In this document: positions 31,433-42,393 of the stretch, one piece after another | Layout: each line of letters opens with the position of its first letter | How positions within the stretch are numbered: position 1 is the stretch's first letter | DNA from: Elioraea rosea | GTDB taxonomy: Bacteria; Pseudomonadota; Alphaproteobacteria; Acetobacterales; Acetobacteraceae | DNA: 64,000 nucleotides | Direction of reading: 5' to 3' | Assembly (NCBI RefSeq): GCF_007644105.1 | Contig: NZ_VFAC01000002.1 | Coordinates: 248,001 to 312,000, forward strand | The notes under the pieces: model-generated | Databases searched by the model: none | The model's input: only the letters and a program-made list of their open reading frames with translations | What the model was told of the DNA's origin: nothing | Program-made: the position numbers and the translations under genes

Positions 31433-31463
31433 TTGACCTTACCATGATGGGAAGCCTTATCTC
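31433..31463 (+). promoter_or_regulatory. MerR/CueR-type promoter of copA
   Basis: TTGACC, a 19-base spacer and TATCTC. An elongated 19-bp spacer is the hallmark of MerR-family activated promoters. The spacer carries a partial dyad, ACCTTACC and GGGAAGCC, like the CueR operator. It lies about 40 bases before copA, and cueR is the next gene after copA. Confidence 0.75.
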
Positions 31464-31502
31464 CTGGTGCGGTCATCACTGACGGCAGGAGCCGGTACCG
31501 CC

Positions 31503-34037
<2,535 letters not shown>

Positions 34038-34047
34038 GGAGGCGGCG

Positions 34048-34497
34048 ATGAACATCGGCGAAGCAGCCCGGGCCTCCGGCGTGTCGGCGAAGATGATCCG
34101 CTACTACGAGGCAACCGGGCTGATCGCCCCGGTTGCCCGCACCGAGGCAGGCTATCGGGACTACTCCATGGCGGAGGTGCACACGCTGCGCTTCATCCGC
34201 CGCGCCCGCGAGCTCGGCTTTCCGATGGAGACGATCGCCGGGCTGCTCGGGCTCTGGCAGGACCGGTCGCGCCAGAGTGCCGAGGTCAAGCGCATCGCGC
34301 TCGAACATGCCGCGGCGCTGCAGGAGAAGGTGGCCGCGCTCGAGGCGATGGCGGCGACGCTGACGCGGCTTGCCGAGCATTGCCATGGCGACGACAGGCC
34401 CGACTGCCCGATCCTCGACGACCTCGCCGACGGCCGCGCTCCGCTCAGCCCTTCCAGCGGAGAAGCCAGGCCTCGGTATGCCGCAGCGCGACGTTGA
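34048..34497 (+). CDS. cueR: Copper-responsive MerR family regulator CueR
   Basis: A 149-residue MerR-type activator. Helix-turn-helix: MNIGEAARASGVSAKMIRYYEATGLI. A dimerisation helix follows. The metal-binding loop has CHGDDRPDC, two cysteines eight positions apart, as in the Cu(I) sites of CueR. It sits 10 bases after copA behind GAGGAGG, so it is probably in the same transcript and controls the MerR-type promoter at 31433. Its last ~53 bases overlap the convergent permease gene end. Confidence 0.93.
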   Translation: MNIGEAARASGVSAKMIRYYEATGLIAPVARTEAGYRDYSMAEVHTLRFIRRARELGFPMETIAGLLGLWQDRSRQSAEVKRIALEHAAALQEKVAALEAMAATLTRLAEHCHGDDRPDCPILDDLADGRAPLSPSSGEARPRYAAARR

Positions 34498-35284
34498 TCA
34501 GCGCTCCGACGAGCCCCAGGACGAACAGTCCGGCGAACACGCTGGTCGTGTCGAACAGGCCGGTCGCCTGGCTGATGATGAAGCCGATGCCGCGATTGGC
34601 GCTCATGAACTCGCCGATGACGGTGCCGACGAGCGCGTAGGGAACCGACACCTTCAGACCCGTGATCACCCAGCTCGACGCGGAGGGGATGATCACGTGG
34701 CGCAGAACCTCGCCGCCGCCGCCGCCCATGATGCGGGTGGCGTGGATGTAGATCGGGTTCACGTCGCGCACCCCGGCATACGTGTTGAGGAACACGACGA
34801 AGAACACGATCGAGGCAGAGACGGCGATCTTGCTCTCGATGCCGATGCCGAACCAGATGATGAAGAGCGGCGCGAGCGCGATCTTCGGGATCGAGTAGAG
34901 CGCGGTGATGTAGGGGTCGAAGATGTCGGCCACCGTCTGGTTCCGGCCGAACAGAAGCCCGAGCGCGAAGCCGATCGCCGCTCCGATGACGAAGCCGAAG
35001 GCTGTCGCGTAGAGCGTGACCGAGAGATGCGTCCAGAGCGACCCGGTGACGGTCCATCGCCACAGCCGCATGCCCACCGCGCTCGGAGAGGAGACGAAGA
35101 GCGGGTCGATCAGCCGGCCGGAAGCATACTCCCAGAAGCCGAGGAACAGGACGCCAACGAGGATGCGGCCGAGCAGCACCATGCGCCGCCGCCCGGCCTG
35201 CGCGGCATCCCATTCCGCGACCGCCGCGCTGCGCACCGCCCCGCCGCTGCCGATCGCGGCTGCCTCGTCGATGTTCTGCGCCAT
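34445..35284 (-). CDS. ABC transporter permease, nitrate/sulfonate/taurine (SsuC) type
   Basis: A 279-residue permease with several membrane segments and the binding-protein-dependent loop ATRIMGGGGGEVLRHVIIPSA (EAA-like). ATG at 35284 is 2 bases after the ATPase stop; the frame continues upstream only as shadow. It is part of an importer with the ATPase and binding protein upstream. The 3' end overlaps the convergent cueR 3' end by 53 bases. Confidence 0.9.
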   Translation of the reverse strand: MAQNIDEAAAIGSGGAVRSAAVAEWDAAQAGRRRMVLLGRILVGVLFLGFWEYASGRLIDPLFVSSPSAVGMRLWRWTVTGSLWTHLSVTLYATAFGFVIGAAIGFALGLLFGRNQTVADIFDPYITALYSIPKIALAPLFIIWFGIGIESKIAVSASIVFFVVFLNTYAGVRDVNPIYIHATRIMGGGGGEVLRHVIIPSASSWVITGLKVSVPYALVGTVIGEFMSANRGIGFIISQATGLFDTTSVFAGLFVLGLVGALINVALRHTEAWLLRWKG

Positions 35285-35286
35285 GG

Positions 35287-36063
35287 CTAGACCGCCTCGC
35301 CCTTGGCGATCTCGGGGGCGAGCTGGTCCCACAGCCGCGCATAGGCGGCCTCGAATGCGGGCAGGAAGCGAACGCGGAAAGGGTCGCGCGGATAGGGAAT
35401 GTCGATCTCGTCGATCGCCTTGATCCGCCCTGGCCTGCCGCTGAACACGACCACACGCTGCGCGAGCGTCACCGCCTCGGCGAGGTCATGCGTCACGAAC
35501 ACCACCGTTTGCTGGCCTGCCGCCCAGATATCCAGGAGCTGCTTCTGCATGAGCAGCTTGAGCTGCGCATCGAGCGCGCCGAACGGCTCGTCCATCAGGA
35601 GGGTGCCGGGTTCGTAGACGAGGAGCTGGGCCAGCGCCACGCGCTTGCGCATCCCGCCCGACAGCTCGATCGGGTAGGCCGCTTCGAAGCCCGAGAGACC
35701 CACGCGGCTCAGCATCTCGCCGACCTTCTGCTGGCGCTCGGCCGAGCCAAGGCCACGGAAGCGCAAGGGAAGCTCGACATTCTCGAACACGGTGCGCCAG
35801 GGCAGGACGCTGTCCTGCTGAGTCATGTAGCCGACATGGGTGTTGATGCGGTCGACCACCCTTCCGTCATGCAGGATGCGCCCCGCGGTCGCGGGCAGGA
35901 TGCCGGCGACCATGTTCAGGAGCGTCGACTTGCCGCAGCCGGAAGGGCCGACGAAGGCGACGAATTCCCCCGCCTCGATCCGGAGATCGATCGGCGAGAG
36001 CGCGACCGTCTCCCGCCCGCGCGCGACGTAGCGTTTCTCGACGGCCTCGACCGCGATTGCCAT
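35287..36063 (-). CDS. ABC transporter ATPase, nitrate/sulfonate/taurine (SsuB) type
   Basis: A 258-residue nucleotide-binding subunit. Walker A is GPSGCGKST, then Q-loop TQQDSVLPW, signature LSGGMRKRVALAQ, Walker B LLMDEPFGALD and the switch THDLAEAV. It energises import with the adjacent permease. The start ATG lies 8 bases after the binding-protein stop. Confidence 0.92.
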   Translation of the reverse strand: MAIAVEAVEKRYVARGRETVALSPIDLRIEAGEFVAFVGPSGCGKSTLLNMVAGILPATAGRILHDGRVVDRINTHVGYMTQQDSVLPWRTVFENVELPLRFRGLGSAERQQKVGEMLSRVGLSGFEAAYPIELSGGMRKRVALAQLLVYEPGTLLMDEPFGALDAQLKLLMQKQLLDIWAAGQQTVVFVTHDLAEAVTLAQRVVVFSGRPGRIKAIDEIDIPYPRDPFRVRFLPAFEAAYARLWDQLAPEIAKGEAV

Positions 36064-36071
36064 GCCGCCGG

Positions 36072-37124
36072 TCAGCCGCGCCCGAGCGCCTCGGTCACGA
36101 GGCTCGGGTCGTACTGCGCCTCGAAGGTCACGCTCGCGGGCAGGAGCTCCGCGCCCATCGTGCGCTGCACGGCGTTGATGAAGTCGACGTTCTTCTGGAA
36201 GAGGTCCGCCCGCGGCAGCGGGTTGTCGAAGAAGATCTTCGAGTTAATCTCGAACGACACCTCCGCGATCTGCGGCGGCAGGCCCTCGAACCACTTGTCG
36301 GCCCAGGCCTTCAGCGCCGGGCGGTCGCTCTGCATGGCCTTCAGCGCCGCAGCGATCCCCTGGCAGTAGCGGACGAGCGCCTCGCGCTTGCCGGCGTTGC
36401 GCAGCGTCGCCTCGTTGGTCGAGGCGATGATGTACATGTACTGCTCGAGTTCGGGCGGTGGATTCGTCGCCATGTTGAACAAGTAGGCACAGTCGCGGTC
36501 CTGCACGGCGAGATCGGAGGTCGGCGAGGAAAGGCAGAACCCGTCGATGACGTTCTGCTGCAGCCCGGCGAGCATGCCTGGCCCACCACCCTGGATCGGC
36601 ACGAGGCGGAGGTCGCTGTTCGGGTCCATACCGCCCTGCAGGGCGAGCCAGCGGAACAGCGCATCCGGCGCCGCGCCGGGGCCCGTCGTGCCGAGGCGAA
36701 GCCCCTTTAGCGCAGCGATCTTCTGCGGCACGGGAGAGCTCTCGGTCACGCCCGCACGCTCGAGAACCGGTTTCCGGATCACGACATTGGAGGCGTACTT
36801 GTTCACCGTGCCGACGAAGCTCTTCACCGGGAAGCCCTGGCTGCGCGCGCGCATGGCCTCGCCCGGGTCGCCGAGCACGATGTCGACGCCCGAGCCGCCG
36901 AGCGCGGCGATGTTCGTGCCGCGGTTCGAGGCGTTCGAGACGACCTTGACGCGCGCCCGCTCGAAGAAGCCGCCTGCGGTCGCATAGTCCTCCGCCGCCC
37001 ACAGCCAGGATTTCGAGGTAGAGCGGAGCGTCTGCAGCTCGGGCACGGCCTGCGCGATCGCGACGCGCGGCAGCGTTCCCAGTGCGAGCGCCGTTGTCAT
37101 GACGCTCCTGCGCGAGATGCCCAT
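36072..37124 (-). CDS. ABC transporter substrate-binding protein (NMT1/SsuA-like)
   Basis: A 350-residue periplasmic protein. A Tat-like signal (MGISRRSVMTTALALGTLPRVAIAQA) is followed by the NMT1/SsuA-like fold, with GGSGVDIVLGDPGEAMRA and LKGLRLGTTGPGAAPD. It is the first gene of the three-gene importer operon. GGGAGCAGG lies just upstream of the ATG. The ligand is unknown: nitrate, sulfonate, taurine and aromatic acids are all possible for this family. It is divergent from the GMC oxidoreductase, 80 bases apart, which hints at a shared substrate pathway. Confidence 0.88.
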   Translation of the reverse strand: MGISRRSVMTTALALGTLPRVAIAQAVPELQTLRSTSKSWLWAAEDYATAGGFFERARVKVVSNASNRGTNIAALGGSGVDIVLGDPGEAMRARSQGFPVKSFVGTVNKYASNVVIRKPVLERAGVTESSPVPQKIAALKGLRLGTTGPGAAPDALFRWLALQGGMDPNSDLRLVPIQGGGPGMLAGLQQNVIDGFCLSSPTSDLAVQDRDCAYLFNMATNPPPELEQYMYIIASTNEATLRNAGKREALVRYCQGIAAALKAMQSDRPALKAWADKWFEGLPPQIAEVSFEINSKIFFDNPLPRADLFQKNVDFINAVQRTMGAELLPASVTFEAQYDPSLVTEALGRG

Positions 37125-37204
37125 TTGCCTGCTCCCAAGCCCGTGCTTTCGTTGCCGCTACTAAGGCACCAGCGGGCCGGAACGACAAGAGACCTCCGAA
37201 CCAC

Positions 37205-38824
37205 ATGGCGGAACGGGAGAATGACGTCATCATCGTCGGGGCCGGCGCGGCCGGCGCGGTGATCGCCGCGCGGCTTTCCGAGGACCCTCGCCTCCGCGTG
37301 CTGCTCCTCGAGGCAGGCCGTGCCGCACGGGGGCCGCTGTTCAGCGTGCCGCTGATGACCGGGGTGCTGCTTCGCTCGCGCATCGCCAACTGGGGCTACA
37401 TCACCGAACCCGAGCCGCAGCTCGACAACCGCCGCCTTTCCTGGCCGCGCGGGCGCGCCCTTGGCGGGTCGACTGCGATCAACGGTATGGTCTATGCCCG
37501 CGGGCTGCCGGGTGATTTCGATGCGTGGGCGCAACGCGGCCTGCCGGGCTGGAGCCATGCGGAGGTTCTGCCCTATTTCCGTCGCAGCGAAGCCTGCCAG
37601 CATGGCGACCCGGCTCTGAGGGGCAGGGACGGCCCGCTCGCGGTAACGCGGCCGCGCTGGGAGAACCCGCTCTTCGCCGCGTGGATGGACGCCGCGGTGC
37701 AGGCCGGCCATCCCGTGACGGAGGATTTCAACGGGGCCGACACGGAGGGTGCCGGAGCGCAGGACTTCACGATCGCCTCAGGCCGCCGCGCCAGCACCTC
37801 GCGCGCCTTTCTCGACACCGCAGAGCGGCGGCCGAACCTGACAGTCCGCACCGGCGCGCAGGTCGCGCGCGTGATCATCGAGGGCCAGCGCGCGGTGGGC
37901 GTCGCACTGCTCGACGGCACGGTGCTGCGCGCCGCGCGCGAGGTCGTGCTTGCCGGCGGCGCGATCAACTCCCCGCAGCTCCTGATGCTGTCCGGCATCG
38001 GCCCGGCCGACCAGCTCGCGCGCAACGGCATCGCCGTGGTGGCTGACCTGCCGGGTGTGGGCGCGAACCTGCAGGATCACCTTCTCATCCGCGTCGAGCA
38101 TGCGTGCCGCGAGGACGTCACGCTCGACCGGCTCCGCAGGCCCGACAGGGCCGCGCTCGCCGTGCTGCGCGCCTGGGCGTTCGGGACCGGGCCTGCGGCG
38201 ACGTTTCCGCTTCTTGTCGGCGGCCAGTTCCGCAGCGACCCCGCGCTCGACACGCCGGACCTCAAGGCCAACTTCCTGCCCGGCCTGTCGAGCGCGACCA
38301 TGCCCATTCCGTTCATCGGCATGCGCATGCCGCCGGAGCGCGGCCGAGGCTTCTTCGCCAACATCTTCCAGATGCGCCCCGAGAGTCGCGGCCGCCTCGA
38401 GCTCGCCTCGGCCGATCCGCGCGCACATCCCCGCCTCATGCCGAACTACCTCTCGAGCATGACGGACAGGGTGGTGTTGCGCCGGGGCGTTGCACTGCTG
38501 CGCGACATCTTCCTCCAGCCCGCCTTCGACCGCTTGCGCGGCGAGGAACTCTCGCCCGGGCCCGACGTGCGCAGCGACAGCGACGTGGATGCGTGGATCA
38601 GGCGTACGGCCGATACGGTCTATCACCCCGTCGGCACCTGCCGCATGGGGCCCGCGCATGACAGGATGGCAGTGCTCGACCCCGCGCTGCGCGTGCGCGG
38701 CATCGCCGGGCTTCGGGTCGCCGATGCCTCCGTGATGCCGGCGATCACCTCCTGCAACACCATGGCGCCGACGATCATGATCGCCGAGCGTGCAGCAGAT
38801 CTCATCAAGGCGGAGACGGCATGA
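37205..38824 (+). CDS. GMC family FAD-dependent oxidoreductase (choline dehydrogenase-like)
   Basis: A 539-residue flavoenzyme. FAD-binding motif VGAGAAGAVIAARLSED at the N-terminus, GMC signature GGSTAINGMVYARG (about 87-100), second signature GGAINSPQLLMLSGIGP (about 256-272), and a C-terminal active site with VYHPVGTCRMG (His about 480) and TSCNTMAPTIMIAER. It oxidises an alcohol group on an unknown substrate. No signal peptide, so cytoplasmic. ATGA overlap with the next gene. Confidence 0.92.
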   Translation: MAERENDVIIVGAGAAGAVIAARLSEDPRLRVLLLEAGRAARGPLFSVPLMTGVLLRSRIANWGYITEPEPQLDNRRLSWPRGRALGGSTAINGMVYARGLPGDFDAWAQRGLPGWSHAEVLPYFRRSEACQHGDPALRGRDGPLAVTRPRWENPLFAAWMDAAVQAGHPVTEDFNGADTEGAGAQDFTIASGRRASTSRAFLDTAERRPNLTVRTGAQVARVIIEGQRAVGVALLDGTVLRAAREVVLAGGAINSPQLLMLSGIGPADQLARNGIAVVADLPGVGANLQDHLLIRVEHACREDVTLDRLRRPDRAALAVLRAWAFGTGPAATFPLLVGGQFRSDPALDTPDLKANFLPGLSSATMPIPFIGMRMPPERGRGFFANIFQMRPESRGRLELASADPRAHPRLMPNYLSSMTDRVVLRRGVALLRDIFLQPAFDRLRGEELSPGPDVRSDSDVDAWIRRTADTVYHPVGTCRMGPAHDRMAVLDPALRVRGIAGLRVADASVMPAITSCNTMAPTIMIAERAADLIKAETA

Positions 38825-39465
38825 CGACCCCGGACATCGACGGCGCAGCGATCCTTGCGCAGGTGGAGGCCAAGCGCGGCTACACCCTGCCCTATCACCG
38901 CCTGTTCGCCCGCCACGCGCCGGCGCTGCTGCGTGACTATGACCGGTTCTACGAGTCGCTCACGCTGGAGAAGCGCCTGCTCACGCCCGTGCAGCGCGAA
39001 ACCGTGTGGGCCGGGCTGCTCGCCGCCGCGCGCGAGGTGCACGGCTTCATCCACATGCGGCGCGCGACGGCAGCGGGCATGACGAACGACGACATCGCCC
39101 GCGCCGTCGCCATCGCAGCGGCGACGGAGGCGTTCGCGGTGATCGGCTTCTCGGGAACGAACTGGGCGGCCTGGACGCTCCCCGAGGCACTGACAGCGCG
39201 CTATCTCACGATCTTCGACGCAGCGCGAGACGGGCTCGACCCCGGGCTTGCGCATCTCGTCGCCGCGGTGGCGATGGCCGCGCGCCGCGAGCGGGCCGGT
39301 ACGGTGCTTCACCTCGCCCGCACCTTCCAGGGCGGCATCACGCCAGGCGAGGCCTGCGAGGGCTTGAGCTACATGCTGATCCCCTGCGGCGGGAACACGC
39401 TGATCGAGGCGGTTGCGTTCTGGGAGGAAGCCGCGAAGGAAGGCGTCCTGCCCGCTCCCTACTGA
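38821..39465 (+). CDS. Carboxymuconolactone decarboxylase-like protein (first copy)
   Basis: A 214-residue helical protein with two AhpD-like segments. The family helix is EREV-like (AAAREVHGFIHMRRATAAGMTNDDIARAV), but the CxxC redox pair of AhpD is absent, so peroxidase activity is unlikely. It overlaps the GMC gene start-to-stop, so it is co-translated. A paralogue faces it across 4 bases (39470-40201). Function unknown; decarboxylase or ring-opening roles are family-based guesses. Confidence 0.75.
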   Translation: MTTPDIDGAAILAQVEAKRGYTLPYHRLFARHAPALLRDYDRFYESLTLEKRLLTPVQRETVWAGLLAAAREVHGFIHMRRATAAGMTNDDIARAVAIAAATEAFAVIGFSGTNWAAWTLPEALTARYLTIFDAARDGLDPGLAHLVAAVAMAARRERAGTVLHLARTFQGGITPGEACEGLSYMLIPCGGNTLIEAVAFWEEAAKEGVLPAPY

Positions 39466-39469
39466 AACG

Positions 39470-40201
39470 CTACCGCGTCTTTCCGGAGGCCTCGTCGAAG
39501 CCGCCTTGGCCCTCGAGCGCCGCCCAGGCTGCGAAGCTCGGCGAGGGTGTGACTCGGCGAGCGCGGATCAGGCCGAGCCAGACACCCGCCGCCTCGACGA
39601 AGCGCGGCACGCTGCCCGGGAACATCATCAGGCTGATCGCCTCAGCGAGCTCGACCTCCGGAACCTCGCGCGCATAGGCCATCATGATGGCCTGCTCGAG
39701 CAGGAACCAGTCGCCGCGCGCCGCGTGCACAGCGGCAGCGGCCGGCACGGCGATGCGCAGCTTCACGTCGCCGGCATTTGCGGCAAGCGCCGCCCGATAG
39801 CTCGCCCCGACATCGATGCCAGGCAGGTGCGCCCGCCAATGCTCCTGCACGAACGCATAGGCCCGCGCGCCGACCGCCCAGGCCGTGAGGCGAATTGCTG
39901 CCTCCACCTCCGCATCCGTTCCGCCTGCACCCTGGAATTTCGCGATGTGGTGCGTAGCCAGTGCCTCATCGGTCGCGATCAGGATGGCGAGCCAGACGAA
40001 TTCCCGGTCATGCGGCGACAGCACGCGCTGCGCGATCGCAAGCTCCGTATAGGCATGGTCGTAGGCCTCGAGCATCGCAGGGCTCGTGATCGCGAGAAGC
40101 CCGTGATGGGGCAGGAGATACCCGCGCTTGGCGCGCACCGCTTGCAGCCTCGCCTCGATCTCCGCATTGTCGCCCGTCGCCAAAGGAGGCCTCCCTCGCA
40201 T
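39470..40201 (-). CDS. Carboxymuconolactone decarboxylase-like protein (second copy)
   Basis: A 243-residue paralogue of the preceding protein; both contain RxKRGYxLPxH near the N-terminus (VRAKRGYLLPHHGLLA here). No CxxC. The start is uncertain: ATG 40201 shares the CATG palindrome with the ATG of the divergent SDR gene (40200), and ATG 40228 is an alternative. Neither has a strong binding site. Its promoter must lie inside the SDR gene. Confidence 0.72.
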   Translation of the reverse strand: MRGRPPLATGDNAEIEARLQAVRAKRGYLLPHHGLLAITSPAMLEAYDHAYTELAIAQRVLSPHDREFVWLAILIATDEALATHHIAKFQGAGGTDAEVEAAIRLTAWAVGARAYAFVQEHWRAHLPGIDVGASYRAALAANAGDVKLRIAVPAAAAVHAARGDWFLLEQAIMMAYAREVPEVELAEAISLMMFPGSVPRFVEAAGVWLGLIRARRVTPSPSFAAWAALEGQGGFDEASGKTR

Positions 40202-40937
40202 GTCGTTGCGCTCTGATCTTACGGGCATGCGCCTGTTCGTCACGGGGGCAGGAAGCGGCATCGGCCATGCGCTGCTGCGCCTTGCCCTCGCGGACGGTGC
40301 AGCCGTTGCATGCCTCGCCCGCGACGAGGTGGAGGCGCAGAGGTTGCAGGCGCTGGTCGCGCCTGAGCGGGTTCTCGTCGCCGACCTGCGGCACGGTGCC
40401 TCGGGCCTGGTACGGGAGGCCGCCGCGCGGCTTGGCGGTCTCGATGGCGTCGCCCTCGCCGCCGGCCTGTTCGACCATCGCGCCAGCAGCGAGACCGATC
40501 GCGAGGCCTGGCAGACGGTGCTCGACGTCAATCTCACGGCGAGCTTCGAGATGGCGCGCGATGCGCTGCCGCTGCTGGGTTCGGGAGGATCGATCGTTCT
40601 CGTCTCGAGCCAGATCGGCCTCGTCGGCCACCCGCGTGCTGCGGCCTACACGGCGTCGAAGGCGGCGCTGAATGGGCTCGCGAAGTCGCTCGCGCTCGAG
40701 GCCGCGCCGCGCGGCGTGCGCGTCAACGCCGTCGCCCCCGGCCCGATCGCCACGCCGATGACCGCGCTCGCACGATCCGACGCCGCCCGGGCGGAGAGGC
40801 TCCTCGCCTCGATCCCGCTCGGGCGCTTCGGAACGGCGGAGGAGATCGCGCACACGATCCGCTTCCTGCTCTCGCCCGCCGCCGGCTTCATCACCGGCGC
40901 GATCGTCGTGGCGGACGGCGGCGTCACCGCCGCCTGA
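40200..40937 (+). CDS. Short-chain dehydrogenase/reductase
   Basis: A 245-residue Rossmann oxidoreductase. NAD(P) motif TGAGSGIGHALL, NAG-equivalent LAAGLF, catalytic Ser in LVSSQIG and YTASK (Tyr-x-x-x-Lys). The C-terminal FITGAIVVADGG is typical. AAGGAGG ten bases upstream fixes ATG 40200. It likely belongs with the GMC and CMD-like genes, but its substrate is unknown. Confidence 0.9.
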   Translation: MSLRSDLTGMRLFVTGAGSGIGHALLRLALADGAAVACLARDEVEAQRLQALVAPERVLVADLRHGASGLVREAAARLGGLDGVALAAGLFDHRASSETDREAWQTVLDVNLTASFEMARDALPLLGSGGSIVLVSSQIGLVGHPRAAAYTASKAALNGLAKSLALEAAPRGVRVNAVAPGPIATPMTALARSDAARAERLLASIPLGRFGTAEEIAHTIRFLLSPAAGFITGAIVVADGGVTAA

Positions 40938-40946
40938 ACACGATGC

Positions 40947-42287
40947 TCAGGCCGCCCTGAGCCGGCCGAGGATCTCGGCGATCTGGCCGCGCAGCATCTC
41001 GCCGTTGCGGGCGAGCTCGCGGGCCGCGCCATGCAATTCCTTCGCCGCGTCGGACGTTTCCGTCACAGCCGCGCCGACATCGCTGATGCTGACATTCACC
41101 TGGTCGGTGCCGGCGGCGGCCTGCTGGACGTTCCGCGCGATCTCCTGCGTGGCCGCCCCCTGCTGCTCCACCGCCGCAGCAATGGCGGCGGCGATCGAGT
41201 TGGTCTGCTCGATCACCGCGCCGATCCCCTGGATGGCGGTGACGGCCTGCTGCGTGTCGGTCTGGATCGCGACGATCTGGTTGCTGATGTCCTCGGTCGC
41301 CTTCGCGGTCTGCACCGCGAGATTCTTCACCTCGGAGGCGACGACGGCAAAGCCCTTGCCCGCCTCGCCCGCGCGGGCCGCCTCGATCGTCGCGTTGAGC
41401 GCAAGCAGGTTCGTCTGCCCCGCGATGGTCCGGATCAGGCCGACGACGTCGCCGATCCTCCGCGCGCTCTCGGCCAGCCCCTGGACGGTCGCGTCGGTCT
41501 CGCGGGCACGGGCAACGGCGATGTCGGCGATGCGCGTGCTCTCGCCGACCTGGCGGCTGATCTCCGACACGGACGCGGAAAGCTCCTCAGCTGCGGCAGC
41601 GACCATCTGCACGTTCGCCGTCGCCTGGGTGCTCGCCGAGGCCACCGTCTGCGCGCGCTCGTTCGTACGTGCAGCGATGCCTCCAAGCGTCTCTGCGCTC
41701 ACCTGAAGCTCGGTGCCGGCAGAGGCCACGGCCTGGACGATGGCGCCGACCGCCTGGTCGAACTCGTCGGCCACACGGCCGCGCTCTGCCGTCGCCGCCG
41801 CCTTTGCCTCCTCGAAATACACGGAGAGGGCAAGGTCCATATCCAGGAACACCGCAGCGGTCACTGCCGACATGAGTTCTGCAGCGCGCTGCGCCTTCCA
41901 GCGATGTTTCGCGGCGAGGACGAGCCCGATCTCTGCGAGAGCGAGCGAGTAGCCGCCGAGATACCAGCGCGGATCGAGCCCGATGCGGGCATGCGCCGTG
42001 CCGACGCGGCGAACGCCCGCGACGTAGCCTTCATCGAAACGGCCGGAGAACAGGCGCTCCCAGTGCTGCCGCTGCGCCGACTTGAGCCAGTCGAGCCCGC
42101 GCTTGGCATGCCGGTCGAGCATCGCCTTCGTCTCGGGCATCCGTTCCAAGTGGGCATAGAATACGCTGAGGATTCGATCGAGCTCCGGCTCGATCATCGC
42201 CCATGTCTGGGTGAGTGCATCGACCGCCTTGCGGTCGAGGCGCATGTACTCCACGCGGGTGCCAATCTCGCCGGCGTTCGTCGTCAT
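40947..42287 (-). CDS. Globin-coupled soluble chemoreceptor (protoglobin + MCP signalling domain)
   Basis: A 446-residue soluble protein with no membrane helices. Residues about 10-170 form a protoglobin sensor ([36 protein letters not shown] with the likely haem-proximal His). The rest is a methyl-accepting signalling domain with the hairpin tip [34 protein letters not shown]. HemAT-type proteins of this kind sense O2 or related gases. No che genes are adjacent, so it is an orphan receptor. Confidence 0.9.
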   Translation of the reverse strand: MTTNAGEIGTRVEYMRLDRKAVDALTQTWAMIEPELDRILSVFYAHLERMPETKAMLDRHAKRGLDWLKSAQRQHWERLFSGRFDEGYVAGVRRVGTAHARIGLDPRWYLGGYSLALAEIGLVLAAKHRWKAQRAAELMSAVTAAVFLDMDLALSVYFEEAKAAATAERGRVADEFDQAVGAIVQAVASAGTELQVSAETLGGIAARTNERAQTVASASTQATANVQMVAAAAEELSASVSEISRQVGESTRIADIAVARARETDATVQGLAESARRIGDVVGLIRTIAGQTNLLALNATIEAARAGEAGKGFAVVASEVKNLAVQTAKATEDISNQIVAIQTDTQQAVTAIQGIGAVIEQTNSIAAAIAAAVEQQGAATQEIARNVQQAAAGTDQVNVSISDVGAAVTETSDAAKELHGAARELARNGEMLRGQIAEILGRLRAA

Positions 42288-42393
42288 TGGGTGGGGCCTT
42301 CGGGTCTGGCGGCTGATGGGTTACCGCCAGAACCTCGCATGCAAACGCAAACAAGACCCTAATTACCGAGTGGTCATCCTCGCCGCTGCCGCC

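Noticed and set aside
40945-40962. GCTCAGG-CCGC-CCTGAGC hairpin between the SDR and chemoreceptor genes as a terminator
   Set aside because: The stem is short and there is no T-run on either strand, and it overlaps the chemoreceptor stop codon.
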